Shown here: positions 14,401 through 28,700 of the stretch, piece by piece
Numbering within the stretch: position 1 is the first letter of the stretch
How the letters are laid out: the number at the start of each line of letters is the position of its first letter
NCBI GenBank assembly: GCA_018873245.2
Contig: JAEMBT020000004.1
Location: forward strand, 9,254,652-9,318,651
Length of the DNA: 64,000 bases
DNA from: Archegozetes longisetosus
Lineage: Eukaryota; Arthropoda; Arachnida; Sarcoptiformes; Trhypochthoniidae
Direction of reading: 5' to 3'
Made by a program: the position numbers and the translations under genes
Notes under the pieces: model-generated
The model's input: only the letters and a program-made list of their open reading frames with translations
Database searches by the model: none
What the model was told of the DNA's origin: nothing

Positions 14401-14714
14401 CGACAATTATAGATATCGAAACTACAAATATCTCATGAGATTGTTCTATAACTTTCATCTATGGACTGTATGTTTTGTATACTCATAATGTATTACTAGT
14501 GATTAGAAACAATAATTATATTATTAGAACGATCGTTATTCCCTCACTTCACCTCATGTAAAAAGATACTATTATTTTATGGGTCTAATAGGGATCTCAA
14601 ATAGCCTTAAATGACAGTTTTGCAAACTATTAGCAACAATTATACAGGCTTTTATCGCACTTAATTGTCAGCTTGAACTGAATAAATCTCGTTTTTATTT
14701 ATTTTGTTTTCCAA
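7172..14714. other. Intergenic, no recognised gene
   Basis: Contains the AG microsatellite at 11349, a TTTTA-rich run near 9300 and a pyrimidine-rich run at 12563-12595. Short open frames (for example 7933-8124 and 11726-11911) show no recognisable protein. Confidence 0.6.
11349..11410 (+). repeat. (AG)31 microsatellite
   Basis: Uninterrupted AG dinucleotide repeat, 62 bp long, in non-coding sequence. Confidence 0.97.
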
Positions 14715-14716
14715 TA

Positions 14717-15196
14717 CTGATAAGCCTGTCTACGTTGAACCTTTCCTATGTTGAGCAGCTGACACGTGTTCAACATAAGCTCAGGTCTCCATTCATTCCT
14801 ATACCTCCCATTGTATAAGAATCTCTTATGTTCAACGCCTTACTCATCTTGAATTTCGAGCTTGTTTTCTGGGACCCGACAGTGTGAACGATACCTTCTA
14901 TCTTGAAAATAAGTTACTGATTGTGTAAATTTGTTATTAAAACTTAGATTTGGAAATGGTTTGAATAAGCAATGAAAATGATCTAGTTGATTTAGGTATA
15001 ACTAATTTTGACATTTAATATTTTTATGAAACAAGTTACATTAAGTAAAACAATGAGAAAAACTCAATTTAAAACTTTAAGCAAATATCCATAGGTTTTT
15101 ATCCTGTGTTGTCCAAACCATGTCCATGTTTCAAACATCTCTAACTTGAATACAGTGTGTGGTCCTAATCCATGTTCAACATGGCAGGTTTAACTG
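14717..15196. mobile_element. Pogo/Tigger-like MITE (480 bp)
   Basis: TA at 14715-14716 and 15197-15198 flanks imperfect terminal inverted repeats of about 24 bp: CTGATAAGCCTG at the left and, read from the right end, CAGTTAAACCTGCC, both continuing into GTTGAAC. CAGTTAAACCT ends with a TA target are the usual form of pogo/Tigger elements. Subterminal repeats of the GTTGAAC/GTTCAAC motif occur inside (for example around 14747-14780 and 14832). No transposase frame remains. Confidence 0.7.
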
Positions 15197-15198
15197 TA

Positions 15199-18100
15199 AA
15201 CATTTTATTCTTTTGTATGTTCGCAAATGCTTTCAAACTTGAATCTAAGACTAAAACCAGATATGAGGAATTGTGATATTAAATCTGAAATCTGATTTGT
15301 TCTTGACTTATATTTGATCTGAAGTAATCAAGTTGTCAGGAAAATCAAACGAATGAAAGTCTAAAAGATGAAAACAGTTGAGAAAGAATGGAATCATCTC
15401 TAATATATCTGGCCTGTATTTTGCCTTCTGATCCTAAGTCAACTTGATTTCACCTTTTCAACTTTACTTATGCTAAACCACTACTAAAGTAATATGAATT
15501 CTTCTATTGGATTACCAATATATTCACAAACTGGTATCAGTTTAAACAAAATCCAGTTCGATTGTCGGTCTTATCGTATTGATTGGATTGTGAAAAACAT
15601 GGAATCACTTGAAATATCTTAAATTTAATAGCTCTATTATGAGAACTTGAGCTGGTTTTTAGTTGTAGCAGAATATCGGTCTGTAATATAAACCTTAGAG
15701 GAAAGACAAGTGCTTGATGATCTTCTGGATCCTATTTCTTCTAATTATAATCTAGCTGTTATCACACTCTACATGTTTTGTATAATTTATTTATAAGAAC
15801 GTTATGTTGAGCAGCTTTCCCAAAAAATAATATATCTTACGAGTTAATTTGCGCGCTTTACGTGTCTTCCAAATCCGAGTGTTATTAAACTTATCGATCA
15901 ATAACTCGGTTTATCATCCATCTCTAAAATAATTTTTGTTCAAAATTTTGAATCTGAAATTACCAGTCAATAAATCAATTGATTTTTGAGTTTAACTTTA
16001 AAGAACTTACATTTGAAAAATGAACACTAAATTAAAAACGAGTGCCACTATTGAAAGAAAATTTTAATTAAGAACTAATAGAGAAATTCAAAGAATTTGT
16101 GTAGTAGGGGGACTGAATAATTATGATTATCATCTATGATTTGACAAGTTCAATGTCAAGCAATTATTCTAATGGTTGAATAGTTTGTTGGTAATTGTAT
16201 TTTTATTGCTTCTGGTTTTAGTAAATCTACTTGGACAAGAATATACTATCATTCGATTACTTATTTAGTATTCAAAAATACTTAAGACAGGTTTTAAATG
16301 GCAGAAGAAATTCTTTACAAATTCAAAGTTGAAAATTATCTGCTTTCAAAGTTATTGCTAAGAAATTTGCATTATTTAGCAATAAAATCTTTTCAGACAC
16401 ACTGATAAGCTTCTTAGGCGTTAGACTGAAAACACACGAACAAACTTTAAATTTCCTATCACTCAAAACACTGAATGGTCTCTAAAAAATTCTTCCAAAC
16501 CAGATATTAATATTTATACATTAGAAAAACTTTCCGCCGATTATTTCAAGATGGTCTCGAATAAATAAAATCCTTGAATTTATCATCAAATCTTCACTGA
16601 ATAACAAATTAGTTTTGTGAAGAAGTCTAATGCGATGGAACTTTATAGCATTTAAATTGACATTTATTGACATTAACTCCTGGGCTATCGATTGAGCAAA
16701 CTTTTCAATAGATATAGTTTGTAATATGTGCTAAAGTTTGAAAGCTGTCATGTGAAGCTATGTGTTTAATGAGAGCTGAGTTCCTATTAGAGAGCCAACT
16801 GAAACAATGCAAGTTATATTACTAATAGAGTTAACAGAACAGAGTACTTTTCAAACTAATTCATTAGTTCAGCACAAAAGTCGTCACGTGTTTAATTTAA
16901 TATAAAACAGTGGAACAAGTTTTCTGCATTATCATACTTAATATCTGGCAATGATCTCCACTTATGCGTTCATTTCTATCAATGCTGGCACTGATAAATG
17001 TGATTATGCATTGTATCCCATTGTGAACTAAAAAATAAGGTTAAAATCCATTACTTTGTAATAGACCAGTATAACTTTCTATACCATATATGCAGTTTGT
17101 TTCAGCATAAATATCAACAATATTATTCTGACTTATTTTCTGCGAACTCATCTCCATTCTCAATCCAATATTTTCAAATTGAAGTTCTTCAAAACTAACT
17201 TCAATTTATCAGTTAATATTAAAATTCAATTATTGCTGTTTTGGCTACAAAATTTCTACAAAATTTCTACATATTTTATACATAAATCAATTTGAACAGG
17301 AAAAATTCACATCAAAAGAAACTAATTGACGTGTGATTTGGGCATCGGACAAGTTTTTATTTATCAATTAGAATATCTAATTGTAATAGGATGTAAAAAA
17401 CTTGATAGCCTTCGTTTATTCTAAGTTCTGCTTCAAATTCAGTACAAAATTTCTGGAATTTTCAGCTAAGACTCGAATTATAGATTTTGATTGACTTTGA
17501 ATGATTTGAAGGAAAATTTCTGGATTTAGAACCTAGCAGAATTGTCAGCTATGACGATTTGATCAAATATAGACCAATAATAATCAAGTTTGCAAACTAT
17601 CTAATTTGACAGTATTTTGGAAGCTATTGCGATGAGATTCTTGTTTGGCATACAATTTGACTGCAGATTGTTGGGTGGAATAAGAAGTAAGACAAATATA
17701 AGGGCTAGAAATGCGTAAATCACTTTATAGTTGTACAAGAGAAAAGTAAGAAACAACTTGATGCATAATTAATTCAAGTAATTTACTTGTAAACAATAGA
17801 GCCAAAAAGTTGATAACTTATTCAAAGGAGCTGCAAATCGGTAAACTTAAAGCTGCTGCACTTAACCTTTAGTTAGGGATTGATTTATAGTTTTAGGCTA
17901 ATTGAGGACACTTTGACTTTAACTTGATTTCAGTATCTAAACCTAATTAGGCTTAGATGGAATAAACTTTTGGTCAAGTCCAACCTAATTGTTCCGACTT
18001 AATTGACACAATGTTACATCTGATATAACAATAATTATATCGTTGTCTAAATGAGTAAATTTCTTAATAATTGAATTTACTTCAGATTAATGGAGTGGAA

Positions 18101-21100
18101 AACTCATAGAATCCAACTCATAAGCAAAAGATTCTTAGATTCTTAGATTCAATTAAACGTTAACTACTTTAGAATCAAGAATATTAAATACATCCAAAAC
18201 TTAATTGTCATTAATTAAGTAATTAGAATAAACTAAAAACGTTGTGAAAGAACCTGTGATTAATCGATGGACCATTAATTAGACTGTTAAAGTTAGATAA
18301 GTTGAATAAGTCATGTCTCAAATGTTGAAGATTAAGTACAGCTGTGACTGTGGCTCATAAACAAGTCCAGGTTTTCTGTTTTCATTATTTCATTCACAAA
18401 GTCGTACAATATTCTGAAAAATTGTCAGAACCTTATGGTAGAGGAGAGTTCCATTCCTGCCCTCAGGTAGAAAAGCACCTGAATGTCAAACTTGTTTAAA
18501 GTCAATTGAACCTCTATTATATTCCAAACACTTCAATTTATGTTCATTCACTTCAATAACTTTAAAAATACCACCCAATAAAACATTTTTAATACAAGTT
18601 ATACAATATATTCAAAGTAAAATATTATGTCTTTATAATAAATCGATACCGAAATATAGTCCAAATTATTGTCTGCTTTTTCAGACTTCTGGTTTTTCTA
18701 CTTTATCTACTTATCAAGTAATTCTTCTGAGAATTGGAGGAATAAAGAAGTTGGAACAGAAATTGAAAATAAGTGGCAGAATTATACTTTAATATATTTG
18801 TTTGCTATAATATGGCACAAAATTATATTGTTGAATGCTAACTACTTGTAGAATGAACTAATTAGCAGTAGAGGTTCTCTCTACTTAAAGTATTATGAAG
18901 TATCCTGCAAACATCCACAGAATAGTCTCCTGCACTAGCAGTACTTATCTGGAAACTCAACAAATAATCATGCTTATCCATATTTCTCTGCACACGATAT
19001 ACTGTTCTATAGTACATCAAGTTCTAAATCTTATCTAATGTTTTCTTTCTGAGAACTTAAATATTTTTAAAAATATCTTATATTCAAAACATAGCTAACG
19101 ATTCATCTCAAAATATAATTAACACAATAACGTAAGAAATTATAGTTATTCTTATAAAATAAGAATAAAAATACTAATTAAGTTAACTTTGATTACCTTT
19201 GAACTGTTTGATTACCGGAATATAATGAACCATAAATTGTGGGACAGAAGAGATTTATAATAAAATTAAGTAATATTGAAAGTCACAAATAAAGTTAATA
19301 AAAGTCAACTCTTCAGAAGAGTCAGTCTAACCTTAGCTGTTTTGCTAAGTCATTTGCGACTGCACAATAATTTAGAGGATACAAACCATGCGATGCAGCA
19401 GTTCAACTTTTGTATTGTCAATAAATTTAATAGTTCGCACTAATATCAACTCTAAACTAAATGTCCAAACACTATCACTATTGCTTTTTTCACTTTCTCT
19501 CTTCTACAACATAACTGTCTCTCTTCTATTCTCTTACTATCTGTGGCTCAGGTTATTCAGCGTAAGCTATGGTATTGGTTTGAATGAATGGAAGCGCTTG
19601 CGCCACTGTTTAAGTTGTTATTGGGGCAATATATAACACGTTTAGTATTAGACTCAATCAAATATGCTTGATTGAATCGAGAAAGATATTTATACTAAAA
19701 ATGACTAGTATTATTCATCTTTTCAACTCTCAAACTGTTCTTCTTTCAGACTGTTCTTCTTTCATGATCAAACTACTATTCTGCTCCCGCAGCCAAAACT
19801 TTAAAAGTCTTTTGGCAAATTTCAGACTCAAACTGAACTAACTTTTTTAATTTAATAAAATATCCACTTATCATAGCTTACTTCTGCCAATATTGCAAAA
19901 TATTTTATTTGAATTGAATTTTTAAAGTTTTGTTCCAAACCATAAGTAAAATCGTTATGTAAACTATTGTATTGTTGAATATGACGAAATTTCTAAAATA
20001 TTTTCTCATTCATAAGATCAATAGTAAGATAAAATTCTGACTCTCAATTCAAGTATGATATTAGAGATGAAGCCAAATTTAATCTCTACTCAAATAAGAG
20101 TCAGTTAACTTGAAATTGTGTTATAGACAAATATTTTAATTTTTCACTTCATATCTTATTGAGGGCAGAATTTGGTTTCACTTGTGAAAGCGAGCACTTT
20201 TCACAATTATTTTAACAAACAATAGTAACAAGAGTGAAGTTTGAGTGATCATGTAAAATAGACTTTTGTTATCTATGAAAAAAGTAAAGACAAATCAGAA
20301 TGGATATACTTTTGTGTACATATTTCATGTTTCCGTTACAACAATATTGTAATACTCTGTTCTCGTAGCTTTGTTTGTAAACTGGATTGTGTCTGTTTAG
20401 CCAACTATTGCATAATACATAAGTCACAAAATGAGTTATTACCGTATTAGTCATTCCATTTGAGAAACTCTTCTTATCAACTTGAAAATACTTAGCTTTA
20501 CTGGAGTTAGTTTCTCAATCAACTTACTCTATTATATAAATCATATCTTTGTTCTTAGGAAACCTTCATTTTACATAAGAGCACTGTTATTGTTCTCAAT
20601 ACTATTCGATACGATCAATAACTCGATGAATAAGAGTAATACGTTTTTTGGTACTGGTATTGAGTTAATTAAATTTGGTCAACAGATCTATTTTTCAAAA
20701 ATGATCCATTCTCCTAATTGCATTTTCAGCTTTCGCGCAAATCTTATTAACTTCGACTAGACTTTGGTTTTAACTATTTTTGTCATTAACAATAGATGAT
20801 GAGTACATTAAAAATTCAAATTACTTTCATTATATTTTGCAGTCCATAGATTTGTCTCATTTAGGAGTTGTTCATCTTTGCAACTCGCCGACAACAATAC
20901 GAACAAAGAGTATCCAAACAAGATGGTCAACAAAACAAGCCCTTTATGTACAGTAGTTTAAACAAAATTAGACAAACTTTTAAATCGAATTATGTCTGCG
21001 AAACTATTCTTTATTTGATTCATTGATGTATCGTACAAATACAAACAGTTAAAAGGTATTTCGTGTCGAACGTCTACGACATTGACTCGAAATATAATAA

Positions 21101-22559
21101 GTTTTTATATGGAGTGTTGTTCAGCTTTAACCCCAAGTGTAAAACGTTATATTTCTGTCAATGATCTATACTATATTTTTGTTGCTTTTTTTGTCCGCGA
21201 GTAATAGTTTCGAGTTTTTTAGACAAAAATTTAATCAAAGCATTTATCAGCCAAGAGAATCTTAAAAATCGATTTTTTATATTGCCTTCAATTCTCAGAC
21301 AAATTCTTTTGACAATCAATATTTAGTCTTAAATCATTTTCATTCTCAGTGCTATTAACGTCTTGCTTCTTATTTTGTATTTAGTTTTTCTAATGCCACA
21401 GAATAACGCATTGGATTATTGATTGGTTTTGCTTTTCATGACAATCATGTTTAAATTTTCAAAATAAACTCTCTAAACAGAAACTAGCTTACCATTTAAA
21501 TATAGTTTCTCACTATTGAACAAATCAGACTTGTATTAAGACCGAATTTTGAAGTTATCAAAAAGATTGTTCAAAGTATTCTCATAAGTGATAAATTGAC
21601 AATAGCTAGTTATTCGCGCTCATATTTCAAACTATCTGAAAAGCCACGACAAATTATGACGACTTCTCAAATATTACTGGCTATCAAATGAATAGAAATC
21701 GCAATAAAGAAATGCTGGAACAAATAAAACATCCGAAATATTTTTATAGGCTTTCTTTTGAAACTCTCATATAATGGCCATTGTCAACCATTTGTTCGTC
21801 ATCCCTCTACTAAATCATCAGATACTAAACTCCATTTTGATTGAGTTGAGTCTAAAAAATTCATCGAATCATTGCAAAGAACCTAATTTAAATGAATTGA
21901 TCGCTCACTTGCTGTGAGAAGGTGTAGATTATATTACTTTTATAGTCTACCCTTATGTAGTAATCCAGTTAAATGGGTATAGTTTGATGAAAATTAATTA
22001 GAAAAGCTATGTAGTCTTTACGGACGTTTTTACTTTTAGCCAATTAACAACACTTTAGTCCAATCATTCTAATAGTAATTACTGTTATTTGAATGAAACT
22101 ATTATAACCAAAGATAGTTATATAGTAGTTGTGGGTGACTATTTTCAAAATGTCTTCCAGTGTGTTTTCCAATTAACATTTACCAGAACTTTCTTTTCAA
22201 AAATAAATGTCAAAACAATCAAACACCGATTGTTAAGTAGGCAACTAAGCAGATTTAAGTGATATAATCGATAAGACTTTAACCTTTAATTTACTTCATT
22301 TAATGTTTACTTAAACTAATGCAATAAGTCTTGACAGACAAACAGAATACATAATTGAGATTTTATTTGAGTAATATTGCTCCTAATGGATTTAAATCTT
22401 TCTCATTTATATGCGTTTCGAATCAAAAGTTTGTTTCGCAAACTATTATGCAATCAATAAAACTCAAACTGCAAGCAAATAATGGCATTTCAGTACTTTT
22501 TGCTAAAACAAACCCAATTTGAATAATCTATTGAAGAGGTCTATCTGAGTATAAATTTG
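15199..22559. other. Intergenic, no recognised gene
   Basis: Open frames at 19388-19636 (82 codons) and 20482-20760 (92 codons, TTG start) are hydrophobic and without family features. Frames of this length are expected by chance in 64 kb of such composition. Small direct duplications occur near 17260 and 18135. Confidence 0.55.
15803..15816 (+). repeat. Short match to the subterminal motif of the pogo-like MITE
   Basis: The 14-mer TATGTTGAGCAGCT occurs here and at 14747-14760 inside the pogo-like MITE. No inverted partner was seen nearby, so this may be a remnant of another copy or a chance match. Confidence 0.3.
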
Positions 22560-22780
22560 TAACTATCTAAAGCCAACGGCTTTCGATTATGTCCAGGGGA
22601 ACTGTTTCATTTGAATCAATTTCAAGGAGCGTTTCCATCAGATTAGTTTTTAAAAAGTTAATTATTCGATATACTGCGCGCGAAATCTCATTAAACCGGA
22701 TTTTTCGCGCCACCGATTTGACGTGGAAGCGACAAGTTGTCAAGCGGTCGAATACGTGTACATTTAATATTCAATAATAT
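22560..22780. promoter_or_regulatory. GC-elevated island with paired E2F-like sites
   Basis: In an A+T-rich background this stretch has several CpG-containing words. GCGCGAAA (22678-22685) and TTTCGCGC (22703-22710) are facing E2F-type sites, with a TGACGTGG CRE-like word at about 22720. Such a pattern suits the promoter of a cell-cycle or housekeeping gene, but no gene is recognised next to it. An ATG frame of 62 codons (22589-22777, plus) covers the island and resembles no known protein. Confidence 0.3.
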
Positions 22781-25700
22781 GACCAACCTTTCAATTGCAC
22801 GACTTAAAGTGTTTCATAGAAAGTAGTTTACTAGCAGTAAATCAGAATCAGTTTCTAAAAATGATGCGATCTTTTGTTTGAAAGTCAATAGATCTTTGAA
22901 TTTACATAAACAAAACGACGTTGTTTTAGTTTTTTAAATCACTTCTATTATTCGACAATTTATCGGAAAACTTAAACTTATGTTGACCTATTGTTCAAAT
23001 ATTGATTTACCGTGCTTCTAGAATCAGGTTATCTCGTTTCATACCTCAGGCAAATCAAGCAATCAAGTCTTAGATAATTGGATTTCCTTCTAGATTTCTG
23101 TTAGATAATCCTTCCGTCAAGAGTTTGTTTTATATAACAAGTTCAAACATCAAATATCACTTAATCATTATTATCGACCTCTTCATTGATTCTCGAGAGG
23201 ACTAAACATTAGATTAATTTAAGTGATTTTTAAGTTTATCATAACTGGATGTTTATAATAATGAGTATATAATCTAAAGTATGATAAAACAACACATGAA
23301 ACCAATTTGAGCGCCAGTTGTACAATAATCCTATCAATTATTCATTCAATACCAAACGTCCTTCAGAAAGCTTTTCAAAAGTACTTAATGAAAAGATAAT
23401 CAGTGAAAATAGTATTTTTGGAGTGTGTTGTTCTTAATTTTTTGAACTATGCACGTCTCCACTTCATATACTTAGGTCTCCACTGAAAACAAAATCGCTT
23501 CTTTCATCAACCTACATGTCATTTTGACTTTGCTTCCCAAACTAACTTTTGACCACTTCTTAGATTTGTTTTCTGCTTGACAAATTTCATTTATCGAAAT
23601 TCCCTACTACTTCTGTAATAAAAGATGACATTCGATGACTCCATATTTGACATGTTTAATATCAATCAAATTGTTGAACCAAATGATGTGGCTTCGCTAA
23701 AAATTTCACGCAGTTCAATACAACTTGCGACAAATTTTATAAATTCATTAAGACTAACAACAAATTAAAATACTTTATTATTTATATGCATACTAAGTTC
23801 CAAACATAAGGTCAAATGTTAATATTCATATTTGATTTGCAGTAAACCACAGAGACAAAAGTAGTTATATTGAAAATTTGGTTCAAATTTCATTAGTTCT
23901 CCATCACCAAATTTGGTGACTTAATTATTTTGATTCGCATTTACTTGAATCACTTTGAGATTGAGTTAATTCCTGTTGGTTTACTTAGCAATCACTTCTA
24001 TATAAGTTAGCAATAGCGATGTGGGACTACTTCCAATCCATTTTGGACGCTTCCAGACCTTTTTCCTAAAGTAATTGTTCCGTTCAAGTGTTATTCAATT
24101 CAATTGTCTATTGTATACAATGTTTAGTGTATTAGAGACAAGTTATTCCGGGTCTCTCTTCACATCGGAAGCTGAGGTCAGCACTAATAAACTACAATCT
24201 TAACCCTATTCAATATTCTTGTCTTTGCTTCCACTCGACCATTCAGTCAGCTACTTATGAAGATATAAATTGAAAAATTCATTTCTAAACTATGATTCTA
24301 GCGTTCAGAAAAACTAGGAAATATTGATCTTAACTGACAGTCATATTTAAATATTTGAATGCTATACATAACTGAGTATCGAAAAAATGAGAAACACGTA
24401 CGCATAGAAAGGATATAATAAAATCTCTGCCTTAAAGATCCTAGTTTCAGACATTTTGAGCCAGTTTTTTCTCACAAAAGTTTAGCTCACTTGAATTCAA
24501 GTTCATTTCGGTATTAGTGAGATAAAATGACAATAATAGGCTCGTCATGCTCTGACATAGCCCTAAATATTTTTGACTTTTCCAATATATCGATGTTTGA
24601 TAAGTAATACTTTGTTCAAAGAGCTCGTTTTATAGTCTGAAAGTTACCTATTATTGAGCACTACTTAAAAATAGATAGAGATTTCAAAAGCTCCTCAAAT
24701 ATTTAAGATATTTGAAATATCGTTCAGGAAAATACTACTATAAGAAAGTGAGTTAAACTTTTATCAAATTCAAATCCTAAAAGACAAGTTTTACTCTTTC
24801 ACAATCGTTAAACATCTTTAAAATATTTAACAATAATTTAATAATTCATCTCTCAGTCTATTCGTTTCATATTTTTGTCAGCGATCATACCAAACAATGG
24901 AGAGTTTTTTCTTCTCAAACACTTTCTATCGATTTTAAAAGATTTCATTTTCTACAAAAATATATTAATGCCAACAGAATTATGTCGAAAAAATGTGTCC
25001 AAATAAGTTGAAATAGAAATTATGTCTTTTATGATTAAGGAATTGGAAAATTCACTGAACAAAACACGTTCAGAGAACATATATGACAACGGATTTAGGA
25101 AACAAATTCCATTATCTGTTCGTGTTCAGTATATATTAGTGTGAATTTGGCATTCAATCCGATTCACAATAACATTATGCCGAATCTCAGCCAAAGTGCA
25201 CAGCCATTTCCACGACTCATCGCATTTCAACTCAGACTTTATTAAAGCGATCAATTGACGGAAAATATGCGATTATTTCACTTATTTTCTTTTTCGATTC
25301 ATAACCAAAATTACTCAAATGCACAGTCTTTCAGGAGTGTTCGATTGGCTTTCAGACCTTAATATTAATTATAGAAGAATGTTCTTGCTCACCATCTACG
25401 GATATTAGAGTTGATCGTCTTTGGATATTAAAGTTATTTCTGTCACACGTTAATTATTCAATCACTTTAGTAATCTAGAATAAGATTTTCTCACAGATCA
25501 ACAGAACAATACTCAAGCTATATGTGTGCTGAAATGGATGACACAATTCATATAACTCCACTTAGATCCCAAATTCGCCAATCATATCTTTCACTTGATT
25601 TGTTCACTTTTCATCTTGCATAGACTTTGTATTGCTATACATTGATCTTATCAATCTGTAAGACATGTAAGAATTTAACAAATTTTTTAGACTCTAAAAC

Positions 25701-28700
25701 TTGTGGTTAATTGCTGTGCATTTTTGTGCAACAGTGAGTTCGTGACTGATTTATATACTTTTTAAAAATTTAAAGCATTCTTATTGTTTGTGTCAACTAT
25801 GATATTATCAAAGAATGTCAACTGATTCTTATGTAACTTAATTACAAGATCTTCAAAGTTGAACAGTTATGTTTAGAATCTATTTGAGTAAAATACGCAA
25901 AATATTTGTGCAAAAATAGTCAACATTTGAAACTATCTCGAAGTGAAGCTTAATTGTTGCAAGTTTTGCGTCAAATGATGGTAAAGACTTAGAATTATGT
26001 AATATATTTTTAAAAGCAAAAATAAAAAATGACTTTTGATATTTTTCATATTTTGCTAATCGTTATTCCGGTTATGCAACAGCTGTAGCTTTTGGTTTGT
26101 AAGGGTTTTCCATTAGAAAAGTCTAATGGAAACTAATCTTATTTGAACTTTTATAGATTAAAGCAAATAAACTAAAAACTATAAAATATCGAACCAATAA
26201 TGGGTTTTATAGTGAGAGCCCATTTAACTAATGAGTTATCAAACTATAAATAACTAACTTAATAAACTCAGGTCTCAAAAAAATCTAAATTTTTCAGTAT
26301 GATCCAGATTTGTTGAGCAATCATTTTTTATTGGTTTAATATAATTTAATTTAAATTTTCGTTTATTGGATTACTTAAATGGCAGCAATAAAGCAGGAAA
26401 GCTGATCACACCTTCTTAAAGTATAAACTTGTGCACAACTAAAATGTAGAACATTTTCACATTTTTATTCTTCGATCATTTATATCATGCAATAAAGTAG
26501 AGTTCATAAAGTAAAACGCTCAAATCATGTTTATAGTTTAGTTTAGTTTTATTTTTTGCTCTGCATCAAGTCATACGTTCACAAGTAAGCTTTCAGAACT
26601 TCAAAGTACCAATATCCAATGTGTTTCACAGCAAATATCACTTGTTATGCAATCAAGTGTAAATTCAGGATCAATTTGATTCAAAAAGCTCATCATAGTC
26701 AATGTTTAAGAGAATGATCAACCTGAATCGCTATTCGTCTTCTCCAAAAGTGCATTCGTTTCTTGATAGCCTTCTTTTTCAGACGGAATTTTGATTCTGA
26801 GCTCATCTATTTTGTAAAATTGTTTCAAGTATTGGACTATTTTGAAGATGAAGTCTAGTGCTTTTATTGAATTATTGTATTGGTTAAAAAGTTTGTGAAC
26901 TTTTACCCTGGCTTAATTAATATTATACTTACGTGTATCAAACTTTAGGCACACATAAGAAAATTAGCTATAATATCACTGAATCTCATGCATACTAATT
27001 TAGAGAATAAAGAGTTGTAAACATTTTATTGCTGCTGTGTTAGACAATGCATTAAAAATACTATTTTGAATCACAGTAACCATAAGAAAAGACGTCTCAA
27101 AAGATATTTAAATAAAGAATTATCACTGTTAGCGATTTTATTAGTCAATTGTGAAACTTTTGGACTGAAGGCAATAGTGCTTGTGACAAATTGACTAACA
27201 TGGCATCAAAAATTTTCGTAACTCTTACATGCATGAAATTGACGATCTTATCGTTAATATCTTCTATTTTGCGTACTGTTGATACATGTAAAAATAGTAT
27301 TCATCTAGTTAGAGTACAAGACCAAAATCATTTTTTGACCAATACAATATTTTTAATGTCTAAAATTAATTTTATTGGCAGTTATTTTTGAGTGATTTCC
27401 ACGTCATTTCTTAATAGTTTTTATTTGTTTATGTTGTGAGAAATTCATTTTATCTCTCAAGTCTACGCTTATTACGGAAAGTCAAAAACAGATACTAGGC
27501 TTGGAGGATATGACATGTTCGCTTATCAAATATTGTAATTAGTAATGCAATATACCAAATGATTTATACTATATTTTGAGATCATTAATGAACTTTACAG
27601 TACCATGGAAGTACATCGAACTGCATAACATTTAGCCTGGGGTCTACAGCCAAAACTACAAATGATAGAGACATGATTTTTTCAAAATAATTTACTAACA
27701 ATGGAATCGATCGGCTATATTCCTCAGCAGATTCGATCACCGTCTAGTTTGCATATCACGAACAATTTTCGGATTAGATTAAACATTTCAATTTTGCTTA
27801 ATACATTTACTCGATTATTGAAACAGAATTTGTCATTCAACTTTCTTTGTGAAACTTTATGTGAAGAAAATTGACTGGATTTCAAAACGAAAGCCTTTAA
27901 AGTCCCGGAATCACTCATATTGTTCATTTACAAAAATTTACTGTTTCAAATGGATCATTACTTTGACTTTATTTGAAAATACTTTAGGCTATGTAGGTAG
28001 TAGTCAAACTGACCAACGAATATAGCCGATTAATTTAGTTTTAGTAAAGTATTTTGAGAAAAAATTTCATTTGATTTGTAGTAGTGGCTCTAAATCTGTA
28101 GCAAAATGTTGTACAATTGGGTATAGCTCTAAACTTGTTTATTTATGTTTTCCTGCTTCAAAGCATTTCGGGTGCTGCCAAAAATCTCTAGATTTAATTA
28201 AAATTAATTGAATGAAGTATTGAAAAATACTTGATCCATTGAGTATTGCTTTTGCTTTAAAGTTTTCCGAAATATTAATCTTTTGAACTAATACTGCTTT
28301 GAAACGAACTATCCAACAAAATAAAGCAAAAAGCCTTGATTGTTAACAATAAACTTGATACTATTGTAGTCTTGGGGTTTCGATGCAATTTCGATGAAAA
28401 TAAATAAAAGTTGAATTCATGCTGTTCTTTAGGGACCAACTGCTTCTACGGAATATACAATACTGTTTATTCTCTTATCGAATGTCAGCCAATAACTGAT
28501 ATATGAAAGAATTGAGAAGAAATTATTTGAAAATATCATTAAATGTGTTTTATGTGCTTGAAAAAGTTACCTCAAGCGAATTGGTTATTTCTTAGAATAA
28601 GTAAGTTTTATGATAAACACTGATACGTAAAACTCAATATTCCTAAGGTTAATAACTATACCATGTTTATTTACTCCAAAGCTATTGCTATCTAAACAAC

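Noticed and set aside
20482..20760. 92-codon plus-strand frame
   Set aside because: TTG start, hydrophobic low-complexity content, and about the length expected by chance for the longest random frames here.
24016..24080. Minus-strand basic peptide of about 38 codons
   Set aside because: No ATG, splice context or relative; composition alone is not enough.
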